Source: Liolophura sinensis
Lineage: Eukaryota > Mollusca > Polyplacophora > Chitonida > Chitonidae
Direction: 5' to 3'
NCBI RefSeq assembly: GCF_032854445.1
Contig: NC_088301.1
Coordinates: 30,056,402-30,120,401, forward strand
DNA: 64,000 bases
In this document: piece after piece, positions 29,055 to 44,000 of the stretch
Numbering within the stretch: position 1 is the first letter of the stretch
How the letters are laid out: every line of letters begins with the position of its first letter
Translations under genes and position numbers: made by a program
Notes under the pieces: generated by a model
Database searches by the model: none
What the model was told of the DNA's origin: nothing
What the model saw: only the letters and a program-made list of their open reading frames with translations

Positions 29055-32000
29055 GTACAGAGCCATTTAATATAGGATATGAAGGTACAGTGCCATGTAG
29101 TATAGGATATGATGTTACAGCTGCATTTAATGTAGGATATGAAAGCATGATTAGATGTGATTATAGGATACAAAGGTATGTGGTCATTGTAAGATATGTA
29201 GATATGTAGACAAGGGTGACAGTCCTACAGAAGGGAGACAACTCAGGGAGACAGCACAGTTAAGCACGTTCTGACGAAAATAATATTAACAAAAAAAGAC
29301 GTCTACTCATGGCACTTTTTAGAACAAGGTTGCAAGTGAAAAGTCTTTATAGACAGATTGCCTACCTTTGAACACATATATTCATAGGGTATTCATACCG
29401 GTACCATTGTAAAATCAGTAGACCCTAAGGACATTTTTGTTATCACAAATTAATGTAGCAATCAAAATAACATTTAGCAAAGAACTTCTGCACCATACAA
29501 CATAATCACAATACCTGCACAATATGTCTGAGTTTCTAATTCAAAATAAACTTTGAAAAAATTAACAGTAAGTAAACAAAACAACATAATTACGCACAAA
29601 TAACATATACCAAGTTGGTGACTCATTTGCCACACCTGGTCACAGGGTAATCTGCAAAACATCATGTACAACGATCACACCCTCAAGCAAAAAAAATGTC
29701 ATGCTCAGAAAGTAATTATCCCACCTTCACAATGCAATAGCCAACGATCTCATGCTAATATCCAACAATCATGTGTTTACTCAGCTGCAGTTAACTCCCT
29801 TTGTGTGCCTCTCTGATGTCCACTTGTTTGTAATGTAAACAACTGGATGATGGCTAGCTTCGCTATCAATGTACTAATTTTGATTTAATGTACTAGTTGA
29901 GCAAGTACCTTGTTTTTACGGTATAATAAAACACAGAGAGCGTGTGAGGATGAGGTATCAGGAATTGTCAGCTCTCAACAAGTGATATTCCTATCGTGCT
30001 AACAATTCCTGATATCCCATTCTTCGGCCTGCACTATAGGCCTATGTATAATATTCAAGGAGAGTAATGTATGATATGCTTGATATCATTTAACTCTATG
30101 AGGAAATGTGACCAGAGTTGTTGTCTTTGACTGTTTAGGCTTTTGTTGAGGCTCACTGTTAATTAACCTAATCTAATTGCTCAATTTCGATCAAACTATG
30201 TGTACCATCATTACATGACCACCAAGTCATGGACATTTTAAATGTCAGCAGTTCCGACGCACATCAGTTTTCCTTCCTGATAAATTCCAGTAGTATCATT
30301 TAAGGGAATTTTGTTCTGATCTATCATTAAAATTAATCAATATCATCAAACATGGAAGGAGAATTGCAGATTCCGTAAATTTGATTGCTATACATTACTC
30401 TAAATTCACTTCAGTGAAGTTGTTAAGATTTTTTTTCTGATCTACTGACCTAATTATTGTCATTAAATGACATCATTAAGACTATGCAAATTCACATCTG
30501 ATTCATTTAGCTAATTTAAAGTCATTTATAGGGAGTGAGATTGATCACATACCTCAAATCTTAAGATCTGCAAGTGTATAAAGTGTCATGCCATGCATGC
30601 AGCACTTTTAGTGACAAATATCCGGAGCATCCCTTGGGGGAAGGGATTTGTATTGTTTACTGAATAAATAGGGGACAGTTTACTTGGTTAGTCATATGTT
30701 GGATTGGTAATTAAACACTGTGTTGAAGAATTTGTAAGCCTGTATCATGACGGAGGAGGCCCACCTGTCATATAGCTGCTGTGAAACCAACAGTACTTAT
30801 CGTTGGATTTGAATCTGGGACCACATGTTGTCAAAGGCTAGTACAATTTTGTAGTTGCAGTTTAACTAGAGTATTATGACAGGTACAGTAAGGATGCGTT
30901 TGTATATAGTTTTGGGTTGTTTAACTTTTACTGGTAGAAGAAAGTACACACACCTATTAGGGGAAGCCACAAACCCCCATCGAATTCAGCTTGTTTGGTT
31001 TGAACGAGTAGTAGGAAGTTGTTAGTAGGAAGTTACCACACCTGGCTTGTCAGTTATATGAATTGTAAAACCAATAGATATATGAAATAAGGTATATAAT
31101 ACAGATGTAGTGTAGCCATGTAGAGTACATGTAGTGGAAACCACATAGCTAGTGTGAAAACCATTCATACTTTTTGGACAAGCTGGGTTCCTCTGGTCAT
31201 ACCTGGAAAGGTCTCCCAGCAAACTGCAGATGGTCGTGTGTTTTACCCTGGCTCTGCCTGGTTTCTTTCTATCGTAATGCTCGCCGCCGTTGTGTAAGTG
31301 AATTATTATTGAGTACAGTGTAAAGCATCAATGAAATAAATAAATGTTTTTTAGAAAACTTCATACATTAATCAGTGTGCAGGAGTAGTTTTATTGCTAA
31401 TTTTGTTTTCAGAAAAAATGTGAGCAGTATTGGCCAAATTCCGGTTCTTTAGAGCTTGGCCTGATCACGGTGACTCTGTTGGATGAGGAGACCTATGCAG
31501 ACTTTGTCATCAGGGTTCTGCAGTTGAGACATGCCAATGTAAGGCACAGCTTTGCCTTAAACGAGTGCATTGATTTTCCTTACTATTTATACAGTAAATT
31601 TGTCAACTTCAACCTCAAAAATATGACTTTCGTGTGGTACAGTGCCATACCCCCACATGCAGCTTGCACTTTTCTCTATAACATATCAAAAAATCAACTT
31701 AGCATGACCACTATTTTATGAGCTGTGGTTTGCTGGAAGTGAAGTGATAGTATTTTGTTACGTTGGTATCCTCCAGGCGAGTGGGAAGTAACACTGGCAA
31801 AAAAGTTTTCAGTTCTATCCAAAACAGGCAAATAATCTGATATATTTTTATTAGGTGCAAACTAACAAGGCAGTTATTTATTATGCATCAACAACCTAAA
31901 CTGTCTGTGTGGCAGCACTACCCAATCAGTGCTTCTTCACTCTTCAGTTCGGAGGTAAATCTTGGACCCAATTGCCTGAATTGCGCATGTGTAACCTATA

Positions 32001-35000
32001 AGCCTACTTTATTAGTTACAAGGTTATTTAGGGATAGGATATGCAAATATATGGTTTCTTGCATACTATCTTTACTTTTTCAAAAGGCTGGTAAAGAAAT
32101 GTAATATTCTACTTTCCACATCTCTATCTGTTCCAAAAATTAGAAGGATTAGGGTATGTAAAAACCAAAGAAAGGGCATGTAGATAGGGGAGATAACTCT
32201 GCTCAGTATTGGTGAACTTGATACATGTATATGTCTATATCTAGCAATTAAGAAATTGTCTTACTATTTGACAATATGTAGTTATTCTGTCAGGAACACG
32301 TACAAAGGACTTTATTCCGAGCATTGCTAAATGTGCTTTTATTTTCTCAGGAAAAAGGGAGAACCAAAACTGTAAAACAGTTTCACTTCACGTCCTGGCC
32401 TGACCATGGTGTGCCTTCGTTTGCCACACCTCTGCTGAACTTCCGTGAGAAGATCTTGACTGCTCGGTCACCTCTGAAAGGGCCAGTGGTTGTCCACTGC
32501 AGGTATATACACATATATGTAATATAACACAGAGGAATGAAAGCAGTATTCACTCAGCCCATCCTCTAAAGCTCAGCATACACAAGAGTTTAGGATGTCA
32601 CTCATCTCCACTCCACTTGTCATACAGTGTTGCTCTGAGTCGCCATACAACTTTGGATTGAACCAGCACGCTGGGGTATAACACCAGTGAAGTGGCGTTG
32701 TTATTTGAGGTTGAGTTGAGTTGGATCTTAATTTCCCGTCTGTTAACTAGACAACAATTTTTTTAGCTCGCCTGTACGTACGAAGTAAGGATAGGTATTT
32801 TGAGAGGGGATCGGATGCTGTCAGTGGTAGTGGTACACAGATATCCCATCGTCCGAGTGGTAGTGGTACATAGATATCCCATCGTCCGAGTGGTAGTGGT
32901 ACACATATATCCCATTGTCTGAATGGTAGTGGTACACAGATATCCCATCATCTGAGTGGTAGTGGTACACAGATACCCCATCGTCTGAGTGGTAGTGGTA
33001 CACAGATATCCCATCATCCGAGTGGTAGTGGTACACAGATATCCCATCATCCGAGTGGTAGTGGTACACAGATATTTCATCATCCGAGTGGTAGTGGTAC
33101 ACAGACCCCATCATCTGTGCAATTTGCATGACAGGGACCAAGACGGTTTTTACCCTCATACTGGTACCTCAACGTTTTCCTGAGTCATTCACAGGGTTGC
33201 ATGGATTGCCAAATGTAGTTCGTGATTTGCATGTCAAAAACCTCTGTGTTAAATTTGTGCATGATCTCCCCACAGTACTGTCTCTTATCACCGCAATGAT
33301 TTACCACTCCATAACATATGAAGTCACTGCTCTGCAATCCTTCATTAAACATACGATGAACAGGCATAATTGTGACAGTATAATAATCTTGGCCTTTCTT
33401 GTTGATTTAATGGCAAGATCTCAGCACTGTCTAATTAGAGAATAATATCTATTTATGACAGTGTCATTCATTCTTAGACTACTATATTTTGGTTTAGAGG
33501 TCAATACTTGTGGGTGAGCTGAGACTGAAAAAAAAAAATAATAAAAGAAATAAAATTGTAATTCATCTTTTTGTTTTCTCCAATCTTAATATTTGTTAAG
33601 ATCTTCCTGTTTTTTCAAGGTTCACCAACCACACAAATATGTCTTAAACAGCGACAGTTGATAGAACAGTCCAGAAATCAGATGATTTTTCAGTTCTGTT
33701 TTTTTTTTTTGTTGCTGGTGCGTCCTCCTCTGACAATAAAAATGTATCCATTCTGCCAATGAAACAAACATTTTTAATTGTGCGGTCCAAACCAACATTG
33801 TTTGTCAGTAAATGTTTCAAATAAGACGAGTAGCGCTGACGGTAGTATTACTGGGTACGGGAGGGGAGGTGCCTCCGTGGCTCAGTCGGTTAGCGCGCTA
33901 GCGCAGCGTAATGACCCAGGAGCCTCTCACCAAGGTTTGTCAGCAACCTGCGGATGGTCGTGGGTTTCCCCCGGGCTGTGCCCGGTTTCCACCCACCATA
34001 ATGCTGGCCGCCGTCGTATAAGTGAAATATTCTTGAGTATGGCGTAAAACACCAATCAAATAAATAAATAATAAATACAGGAGGGGAAAAATAGCAGATT
34101 GTGATGCAATACTGTATACCCAATTATACAGTCAAGTTAACACAGATTTTCCTCCACATCAGGAGTGGTTCTTATATTTGATTGTTGGATTACCTGGAAC
34201 ATGTTAGGGTGTCAGAGACCGCTTCGGTGGCCTAATGGTTAGAGCATCCACCTTGAAGTCGGGAGACTCAGGTTCAAACCCGGATCCGGTCATCCCAAAG
34301 ACTTTAAAAATGGTACTTGCTGCAGCCTCGCTTGGCACTCAGCACTTAGAGGTTAGAGCAAGGACACAGGACTGGTTGGCCCGGTGTCAGTATAGTGTGA
34401 CTGAGTGGGGTGTCATGTCTGGTGTCTTCGGCATGATACTTAAGTACTGGCGGCATGGACTCACCCTGCCAAAAGACACATTATGTGTACGCATATCTAA
34501 TGACTCATCATCTTCATATGACTGAAAAAGTAAAAGCATCCATGCATTCATTCATTTGTTAGGGTGTCATATAGTATGGATCTCTCTTTGCTACATGGTA
34601 AGGTAAATATTGGGCCCTGATGTTGTCAGGTTAGTATGGAGAAGACAAATGGGTTTCTCTGGAAGAAATGAAGGAGGGTGTTTGGATAGCTGAACTTCCA
34701 AGCAGCCAAATTTCTGTTGTCACTTACCATTGAACTTGTTGATGTCTGTTATCAGTGCTGGAATTGGTCGGACTGGTACCTTTATTGGGCTGGACTACCT
34801 GATAAACCAAGCTAAAAAGGAAGGACATGTAGATGTGCCTGCATGTGTGACTCTGATGAGGAAACAGCGAGTGAATATGATCCAGACCCAGGTGAGTTCA
34901 TCTGCACAAATAACTGTGGACAGAGGTCTCTGTGCTCTAGTGGTTACCCAGTGACCCAGGAACCTCTCATTAATTTGATCGCTGTGAGTGCAAGACCACC

Positions 35001-38000
35001 GCATGCTGGCTTCCTCTCTGGTTGTACACGGGAAAGTCTGCGAGCACACTGCAGATGGTCGAGGGTAGAGCAAGGTTTCCTAACACCGTAATGCTGGCTG
35101 CTGTCATTTAAGTAAAATATTCTTGAGTGTGGTATAAAACGCAAATCAAATAAATAAATAACTAACTCTGAAGAGCTCTAATAATTGATGACTAACGGCG
35201 ATTAAGCTTAACCCTGGCATTTCAAGCCATAACAATACATCATGGGTGAAAACGCTAAACGCACTAATCACCTTCATTTGGAGGAGGGAAATATTAAGGC
35301 TGACCATTGAGGTTGGTTCATATCCAGCCCTCGCTAATTAAACTGTAACTGAAAGTCATCAGATTTGTCAAGTACATGTGCCTTATGCAATAAAAATGCA
35401 CAAAAGTGTGAGAGATGATGAGATGACCCACTTCCACCCCTAAATATGTTGTTGAACTGAAATAAAAAAGTAGACTTTTCTATTAACCTGATTGCATGTG
35501 CAACAATACAGAGTAGCATAGTGTGAATTTAGTTCATTTATTTATTTATTTGATTGAATATTTACCCTGCCAGCTGCTTTTAGACCTTCCCACATGCAGC
35601 TGGAAAGGAAGCCAGCATGAGCTGAACTCGCTGTGACAGCCATTAGTGAGAGGCTTTTGGGTTATTGCGCCCACCAGATAGAGTGTGTATACATGTATGT
35701 CTGAAGAAAAGGGAGAGAACAGTGTATTGTCACTACGTAGTAATAATTTACTCTTCATATTGTTGATAATGTAACATTGTTCTTTGTCTCTGTTCAGGAG
35801 CAGTACCAGTTTCTACACGAAGCACTTGTAGAAGCACTCAAACTCAGTGAGTGCTCTATTCCCTCAGCAGAGTTCCAGGCTACATACAAGAGCTGGGAGA
35901 CCCCTGACCCCACCACGGGCAAGACTCCTTTGAAAGAGCAGTTTAAGGTATAGAACAGGCTTAAGTACAGCATACATATTTACACAAATAACATGAGGTT
36001 AAAATGATAATATGTTACTTAAAATTGGTATATGTGAAAACACCAAAATTATCTCAACGTTTCCAAAGACTAGGAATGATTAAAAGTGGGATATTTCTTG
36101 TATCTGAAGTATGAAAGTGTATGTTATAGTGGCTATTTTTAAGGCAGGGTCTTTGTAAAAAACATAAGAAATGTTTGATATTGTTGGTGTTAAAAAAGTG
36201 AATTTGGCAACTGTTTAAGTATAAATGGACGCGTTAGCGAAAGCAGACAACCTATGGTACATTCATACATTAAGTCTGATGAGTCCTTTACAGTTGATGT
36301 TAGCAATCCAAAGCAGGTGTCAGCTATCAGTGGCTGTTACCTGCACACACAACACCGTATATTCCGCTTGGTATTGGCACAGCAGCCACAGCTTCATGGT
36401 GATCACTGAAGCAGCAGCCACAGCTTCATGGTGATCACTGAAGCAGCAGCCACTGCTTCATGGTTATCACTGAAGCAGCAGCCACTGCTTCATGGTCATC
36501 ACTGAAGCAGCAGCCACAGCTTCATGGTCATCACTGAAGCAGCAGCCACAGCTTCATGGTCATCACTGAAGCAGCAGCCACAGCTTCATGGTCATCACTG
36601 AAGCAGTAGCCATGGCTTCATGATCATCACTGAAGCAGCAGCCACAGCTTCATGGTGATCACTGAAGCAGCAGCCACAGCTTCATGGTGATCACTGAAGC
36701 AGCAGCCACAGCTTCATGGTTATCACTGAAGCAGCAGCCGCTGCTTCATGGTGATCACTGAAGCAGCAGCCACAGCTTCATGGTCATCACTGAAGCAGCA
36801 GCCACAGCTTCATGGTCATCAGTGAAGCAGCAGCCACAGTTTCAAAGTCATCACTGAAGCAGTAGCCATAGCTTCATGATCATCACTGAAGCAGCAGCCA
36901 TGGCTTCATGGTCATCACTGAGGCAGCAGCCACATCTTCATGGTCATCACTGAGGCAGCAGCCACAGCTTCATGGTCATCACTGGAGCAGCAGCCACAGC
37001 TTCATGGTCATCACTGAAGCAGCAACCACAGCTTCATGGTCATCACTGAGGCAGCAGCCACATCTTCATGGTCATCACTGAAGTAGCAGCCACAGCTTCA
37101 TGATCATCACTGAAGCAGCAGCCACAGCTTCATGATCATCAGTGAAGCAGCAGCCACAGTTTCATAGTGATCACTGAAGCAGCAGCCATTTTGTTATCAC
37201 CTTAGTTATGGTTCTTGACAAAGTTAACATGCCTGGATGGTGAATGTGCGCTAAACCTGGAAAGAGGAAACTATTTGTCCATTTTCAAATAGTTCGCTTT
37301 CTCATGAATTTGGGTCTCGCGTGCCATTACTGAGTGGAATATTTGTGGGGTGTCGTTTGTGCAGGTGAACTGAGAGGTAAGAGCCACATGCAGCTGACAC
37401 CCGATTTGGACTGTAGCCATTGTTTAGAAAGGATTTAGCAAACTTTGCGTGATACAGTCCCCAATTTTCTCCCCAATTCCTTCAGATACAGTAGAGAATA
37501 TTTACTTTACTTCTCTGCCCCCTTTTCCCAAGAACAACACATTTTTTGACCCAACCCACCGCCATTTGGACAGGATGGCGAAGTGAAAACAGATACTGGG
37601 CCAACGAGAACAAAAATGGCATATGGCATGTACGCCAGGCAAAAGTACATCTTGAAGTCACACAGTATTTTTTACAGATATTACTCTTCGTGTTACTGAG
37701 CTGATCTAATCAAACAGATTAAAGGTATACCATGAGTAATGAAGAGACTGAACAAGGCAAATGTTTGGAACTTGTGGTTTTCTTTACCACGACAACGTGG
37801 AGAGTGACAGTTGCTATTCTCAGGCTGCCTTTTAAAATCAGTATTCAGTTTTGACCAATTTTTCTCAGAAAAGATGTGAAGAGAAAAAAGTAGTTTAAAT
37901 TACTGTTTAAAGGGAAATTGGATCTTTTTAAATGAAAATGTTCAGTTTCCTACCACAAAATTGAGCTTTAAACTTAACCTTACAAACTGAATATCAAGCC

Positions 38001-41000
38001 GCAAAGTCCTAATATTATTATTGCATTCAGAAGATGCTAGATATGTACTCCTATATAATATTACATTATGTTTTTATATTATTTGGGGATTTTTTTTCAA
38101 GTGTATAATAAATTATTTTCTCCCCAGGCATTGCAGGAGATGACTGTGCCCCTGAGAAAGACTGATTTTAAAGCAGCTCTCCACCCTGAAAATAAATCCA
38201 AGAACAGAAGTGCCAAGATTTTAGCAGGTTCCGAACTTCTTTTAACTTTTGACACGTCAAATAAATCTTGTCTTAAAGCAGTGTTGCTGTTGTTGTGTAT
38301 ATCTATGTGTATATAACATTGTAAATAGGAAACATTAAAACTTACTGTTTACACAGAAAAATAATTTGGTACAATTGTAAATCTGGCCTAGGGTCAGAAG
38401 TCCACCAAAACTTGGTAATTCCAGATGTATCTCTCTCCAGGTAGTAAACCTAGTGTTTGGAAACAACCTTGAAAACAAATCATCAAAAACAGTGTCCAAA
38501 ATTTGACTACCAGACATGGTGATTCTTTATAGAGCTGTTTGGTCGAGCTAAAAATGAATACAAACAGAGATCAACTAAATTTTGTGCATGTATACTCTTT
38601 AATAAGGAAGAATGTTAGCATTAACCCTTTGACAAAGTATCGTCAAAACTTATAGACATAAGGAATTCAAAATGAAGCAAATCTCATGAAGAGGTGAGGC
38701 AAAAGCTTATGAAAAATTGTCTTGGCAAAATGCGTTTTCGAACGCTGTATATTTATATTAACATTTAGTTTAATATTTAATAATTAATATTTCCACTGGT
38801 AAATAAAGGGTTTGAAAACTTTTTAGATGAACAACTGGAGAAGGGTGTATACAGGACAATGCTGTTTTGTTACTTTCAATAATCTTTAATACTATAATTT
38901 GCCCTTAACCAGAAATTTGAGAAACAATACTATAATTATAAAGTCAAAATAATACATGTGAAAAACACAATATTTAATAGGTCAAGAAGCCTGTCAGAGT
39001 TAAGGACAATGCTTGAAGTGTTTTCCATAGTATTATACCTTGTCCAGAACTCCTCTAGGTGAGGCCAGAACTCCCCTAGGTGAGGCCAGAACTGTAGATG
39101 AGGACAGATTGCTGAACCAGTGAACATTTTGTTTTACAGCCGATTCTAGCAGACCATTCCTGTCCACTCCAGTCCCAGGGGGAAGTGATTATATCAATGC
39201 CGTCTTCCTGCCTGTGAGTACTTGTAGGACATTTCTGTTTATCTCTGAAGCTCCATTTTAGCCCCACCTGTACGACTTATGGTGAGATACATGTATTGTG
39301 AGATAGGAAAAAGTAAGATATCAGTGTTTTTCTGGTTAGCTGAGAGGTGTATGGGACAGCGTATTATAGAAAATAGAAAGGTTATGTTTAGATCACAGAT
39401 CATGGGCTTGAATTAGGGATAGAATTAACGTACATGTATATGGTAGCATATCATGAAAAGAGGGAATAGCAATTGGGTGATCTATGCTCTCTTGGTCCAT
39501 GGGTCAGTGGGTCCAATTTGCTTATATCTTGAAAATAACTGGAGGAGAATCATGTAAGTAAGAGGTTGTACTGGGTATGGGAGACTTCAGGACTGATCAA
39601 GTATGGAGACCAGCTTGATTTGCATACTGAGGGTGGCATATTCAGTAAATTACGTTAAACCTATTGGTTATTGGTTTCTGTCATCTGAATATTATCCGAT
39701 TGTTAGAAAGTTGTATGTGCAGGATAGTTTTGTGTAACCTCAGACTAATGTTAAAAACCAGCCTGACCTGTACATAAGAGATTGCATTTAACATGCCCTT
39801 GACTCCCATAGGTTGTGAGTCAGGTTTTGTGTAGGTTGAAGATTAGTTTTTAAATATAAGAATCATGTAAATGGAAGCTTCATTAAGTATATGAGCCCTC
39901 ATACAGGATTCGAAAATCAGTTGTTTCATATTTAATGATCTGGGTGATTTCATCATTTCATTGGTTGTTAATATTTTGTATTGATGTTGTTGTTGTGCCC
40001 CTCAGATCTGCTCTGATAAAAAAAACTCCCAGAGGTGTGCATAATTTTTACACATTAAACAGTTTCCCTTGTTCTGATTAGTGGTTGCATTCCATGCTGC
40101 CTGTGTATATAACTGCTCCAAATATTGTTTGATTTGATAAAATCTTATGTGCAGTTTTACTGTGTAGACCCTTTGCTGAAGGTTTGCATATTTAGTGGCT
40201 TTCTTCATTCTTAGTACACGATTCTCGTTTTCCACGCTTCTCAAAATATTGTCTGAGATTAACAACAGTTTTCCTTTTTATGGATTTCTTTGATTCTGGT
40301 TTTTCTTTGGTTTGCCTGCAATAACGGATGAAAGATGTTGCCTGATGTTGATGAAATTTCTGTGCAGGCTCATTTTATAGACCCTCAGGTCAAATTAAAA
40401 AATCAGCTTGATTTATGCATAAGTTTTGTAAATTGTGTAACTTAGCATGGAATATATAATGAATGAAATTACCTGGTTATACCCTCTGAAGAGGAGGGTC
40501 ATATTTTTAGCTATTACAGTTCAGGGTTTTAGTTATTTGCTCATATCTTGAAAACTAAATTCAGGAGAATCATGAAAGTGGTAGGTTACATGTTAGACTC
40601 TTGTGGATGATGCATACCTTTTGATCTGGTGAACATTTAATGTTCTGGATTTTACCTTCAGAAAATACATTGTATTTGAGCATACATGAATGATATGATG
40701 TATGATTATCAAATTAGAATGGATACTCACCATCTTTGATTGTGTCTCCATCATGGTGTTAAAAACTGAGCTTTTCTATTCAGTTCCTAGCTATATATGT
40801 CGTTAAGCATGTTAGAAGGTAAATTTTCAGCTTTTCTGTTAAGCTTCTATTTATTGGTTGTACATTTACACATACACTGTATACGTTAAAATTTCAGCTT
40901 TTCTGTTAAGCTTCTATTTATTGGATGTCCATTTACACCTACACTGTATATGTTAAAATTTTAACTTTTCTATCTGGCTTCTACATATATTTTGCAAGTT

Positions 41001-44000
41001 TACTAACTGCTGAATCAGACAGGATTCTATGAATTATCAATCCTGTTTGTCATTTCTGTTATGGACACTTTGACCTTTTTACATTGAAAACCACACCTCT
41101 TGTTGGTTCTACCCTAGTCCCTTAACCTTTTTGCATTTGGCAGAGCAATGTTTAGTGTGATTGTGCTACTTCGGTTGAATTGACCACTTTCAGGGCTTCA
41201 CCAAAAGTGGAAGTTTATCAGTCTACACAGAGTAATGCCTTCAGAATATGCTTGAGTTAAAGGTTGAAGAAAACACTTAATTGTTCTTGCCACAGTGATT
41301 TTATAGCGAGGAAGTGAGAACTGATTATCCCAGTCCAGGGTCCAGTTGTTTTTTTAAGACTGACATGTAAAATCAGACTTAACTTTAGGCCAAATCTTCA
41401 GTTTTGTATCTGGCTAAAAAAAACAATTGAGTAAAAAAAATTATTAAATGTGAACTAAATCTGTGGCTGTTACAATATGACTTTGGGACAGCTACATTGG
41501 CTGCTGAGTTTGGCTAAAATTTTTAGCATAAAATACGACTTAATAGCAGTATTAGCTAATACAGTTTTGAACTACTCAGTCCAGGGGTCTGAGGCCATTC
41601 CTTTCTGTGTTCCTGATTTGGGTGAAATATTGCCGGTTATGATTTGAAGAATCGAATCGAGAAAGGATTGTTCAGATATCTAATGTTCTAATCAACAGAA
41701 TGCAGAGATGCTTACCACATTGTAATACCTTAAATACTTACAAAGCAAACATAATACAATATATGTGTACCCTTAAATACTTACAAAGCAAACATAATAC
41801 AATATATGTGTACCCTTAAATACTTACAAAGCACACATAATACAATATATGTGTATGCTTCATTATACATGTTAATTATCATCACCATAGGGAAGTTCAT
41901 CTAGACTGTTAAGCTGTATTTAATATTTATGAAACGTCCTGGATTTATGGATTTGTGAAACCTTGTGAAGAATCTTAAGGGAGCTCATCTGGCTGTTTAA
42001 GTTGCACAGCATTTACTTGCAAGTGCCAAGTGGCCCATTCACAGTTTAAAAACATTTCATTGACTTCTAAATTATTTCCACTGATATCAGGCATGATATT
42101 TTTGGCTTTCTTCCTGTTTAAGAATGAACTCCTCCATTTTGCCCAAAAATTTGTTAAAAACAAGTTCTGGAACTAGCTTAGAAGGCTAGTGCTGAAAATG
42201 ACAAAACTACTAGATGTGAGAGATGGTTTCTGCATTCTTCTCATCATTGTGATCATAGCCCAAAGCATTAGTTTGATATTTATCAAATTCTGAACTTGAC
42301 AACCCTAATTCCTCAGCCTTTTCGCATATGAAAATGCAACTTTCAGTGCAGTCTGTGCCTATTCGTCATTTCATTTTGGAGGCAAAGCTACATTGGTTGG
42401 ATTTGCCAGTTTCAGGGCTTCACAAAAAGTACAATTTTATGAGTCAACGCAGAATAATGCCTTGGGAATATGCTTGAATAAACGCCATGCAAACATGCGA
42501 AAAAGGTTGAAGAACTGCAGTAATTAGGACATTCATGTACTACACACTTGGTAGACTGTTTAGATTTTTGTAAATGTAGGGTGAGGAGTAACTGAGCAAT
42601 GTGTGAAGTAAACACACTTTTGTTCATCAAAGCACAGACATACTGGCTATGTGAATTCATTTTTCAATTGTCCTGGACAACAGATTCTGAACTTTAAGTA
42701 GTGGACTACTGGCATTTAAAGAGATAATTTATGCAGATGAAATGTTACAACAATGGCTCTTTTATTTTCAGTTTAGACAGTAATATTTCTCAGATTTATT
42801 ATAAGATATATTTATAGCTCAAAAAGGTTTGCACTTAAGAGTTAAAACATTGTGGGTAGTGTATGTGAATGCTGTCATAGTTTTATGAAATCTCATATTT
42901 TTGTTTTGTTATTATGCACAGGCGTATAAAATGAAGAGAGCCTTTATTCTGACTCAAACGCCCCTGCCAAATACAGTACTAGATTTCTGGCGGCTTGTTT
43001 TTGAGCAAAATGTCAGCTCCATAGTTATGCTCAATGTCCTGTCTAAAGACAAGCCAAACAAGGTAAGTCGCTGGATCTGTTAGTTGAAGCGGTGCTGTTG
43101 GAATGGTACAATCCAGCCCTCACAGGTTCAGATGCATCTTTAAGTCAGTACATTTATCCAAAACCTGCCTAATTTTTTTCCATGTGCGCCAGGTTTTTTT
43201 CACTCTATCAAGGGCAAGCCCTCCACATAGCATGTCTGGCATTTTCAACAACAGCACATTTCATTTTATTTACTGATTTAGATTGTGGGAAATAGCTCCT
43301 AATATTTACTGCTTCCTTCTTCATGGAAAGTCTGAAATGGTGCAAGTATCAATGTACAGTTACAACATACACTGTAGCTAGGCCGAACAGCCAAAACTTG
43401 TGTTTAGTTTGATGTATAGCTTTATATTTGACTATAACTTTTGACCACTCTTGGGTGTTTGTGTTGTTTTTAACTTTTTCTTAATCAGACCTGTTATACA
43501 ATGTAAGTGAGCGTATAGTACATAGGTTAAATAGTTGTATGGATCTGCATGTTCTTGTCTTGGCAATGGAGCACCTGGCCACGGGATCATGAAGCAGTTT
43601 TACCTTAATCATTAGACTTTTTATGTTCCTCTCCGCTATTTTATCTGAAATTTTTTTTACAGGAACTTACGCTCTCAAGCAATATTTTGACCTTGTTATG
43701 GAAGAATTAACAATTTTAAAGTGATTTGAAATTTTGACTTAATTCTACATAATCGTTTTGTGATCCTGGGGCCTGGACTCCTTACAGGGCCATACAAACC
43801 AATAATCTGTATATGTTCAGTTTAAGAATTGTCTTTTATGCTCCTTGTGTAATTTCTCTCATCCCAGCATAAGATGTTTTAGTGTGGGGAGCAAGTCATA
43901 TTTAGTTATGTGTCAGATATTGTTGCAGTGTGGTTATGCGATTCTTGTTGTGTTGGACAGTCGGCAGTGAAGTACTGGCCAGAAAGTGAAGCAGAGTTTG

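Noticed and set aside
33868-34290. tRNA-like heads with A and B boxes at 33.87 and 34.22 kb
   Set aside because: Each is the 5' part of a longer SINE with target-site duplications; the cloverleaf is incomplete and the family is multicopy.
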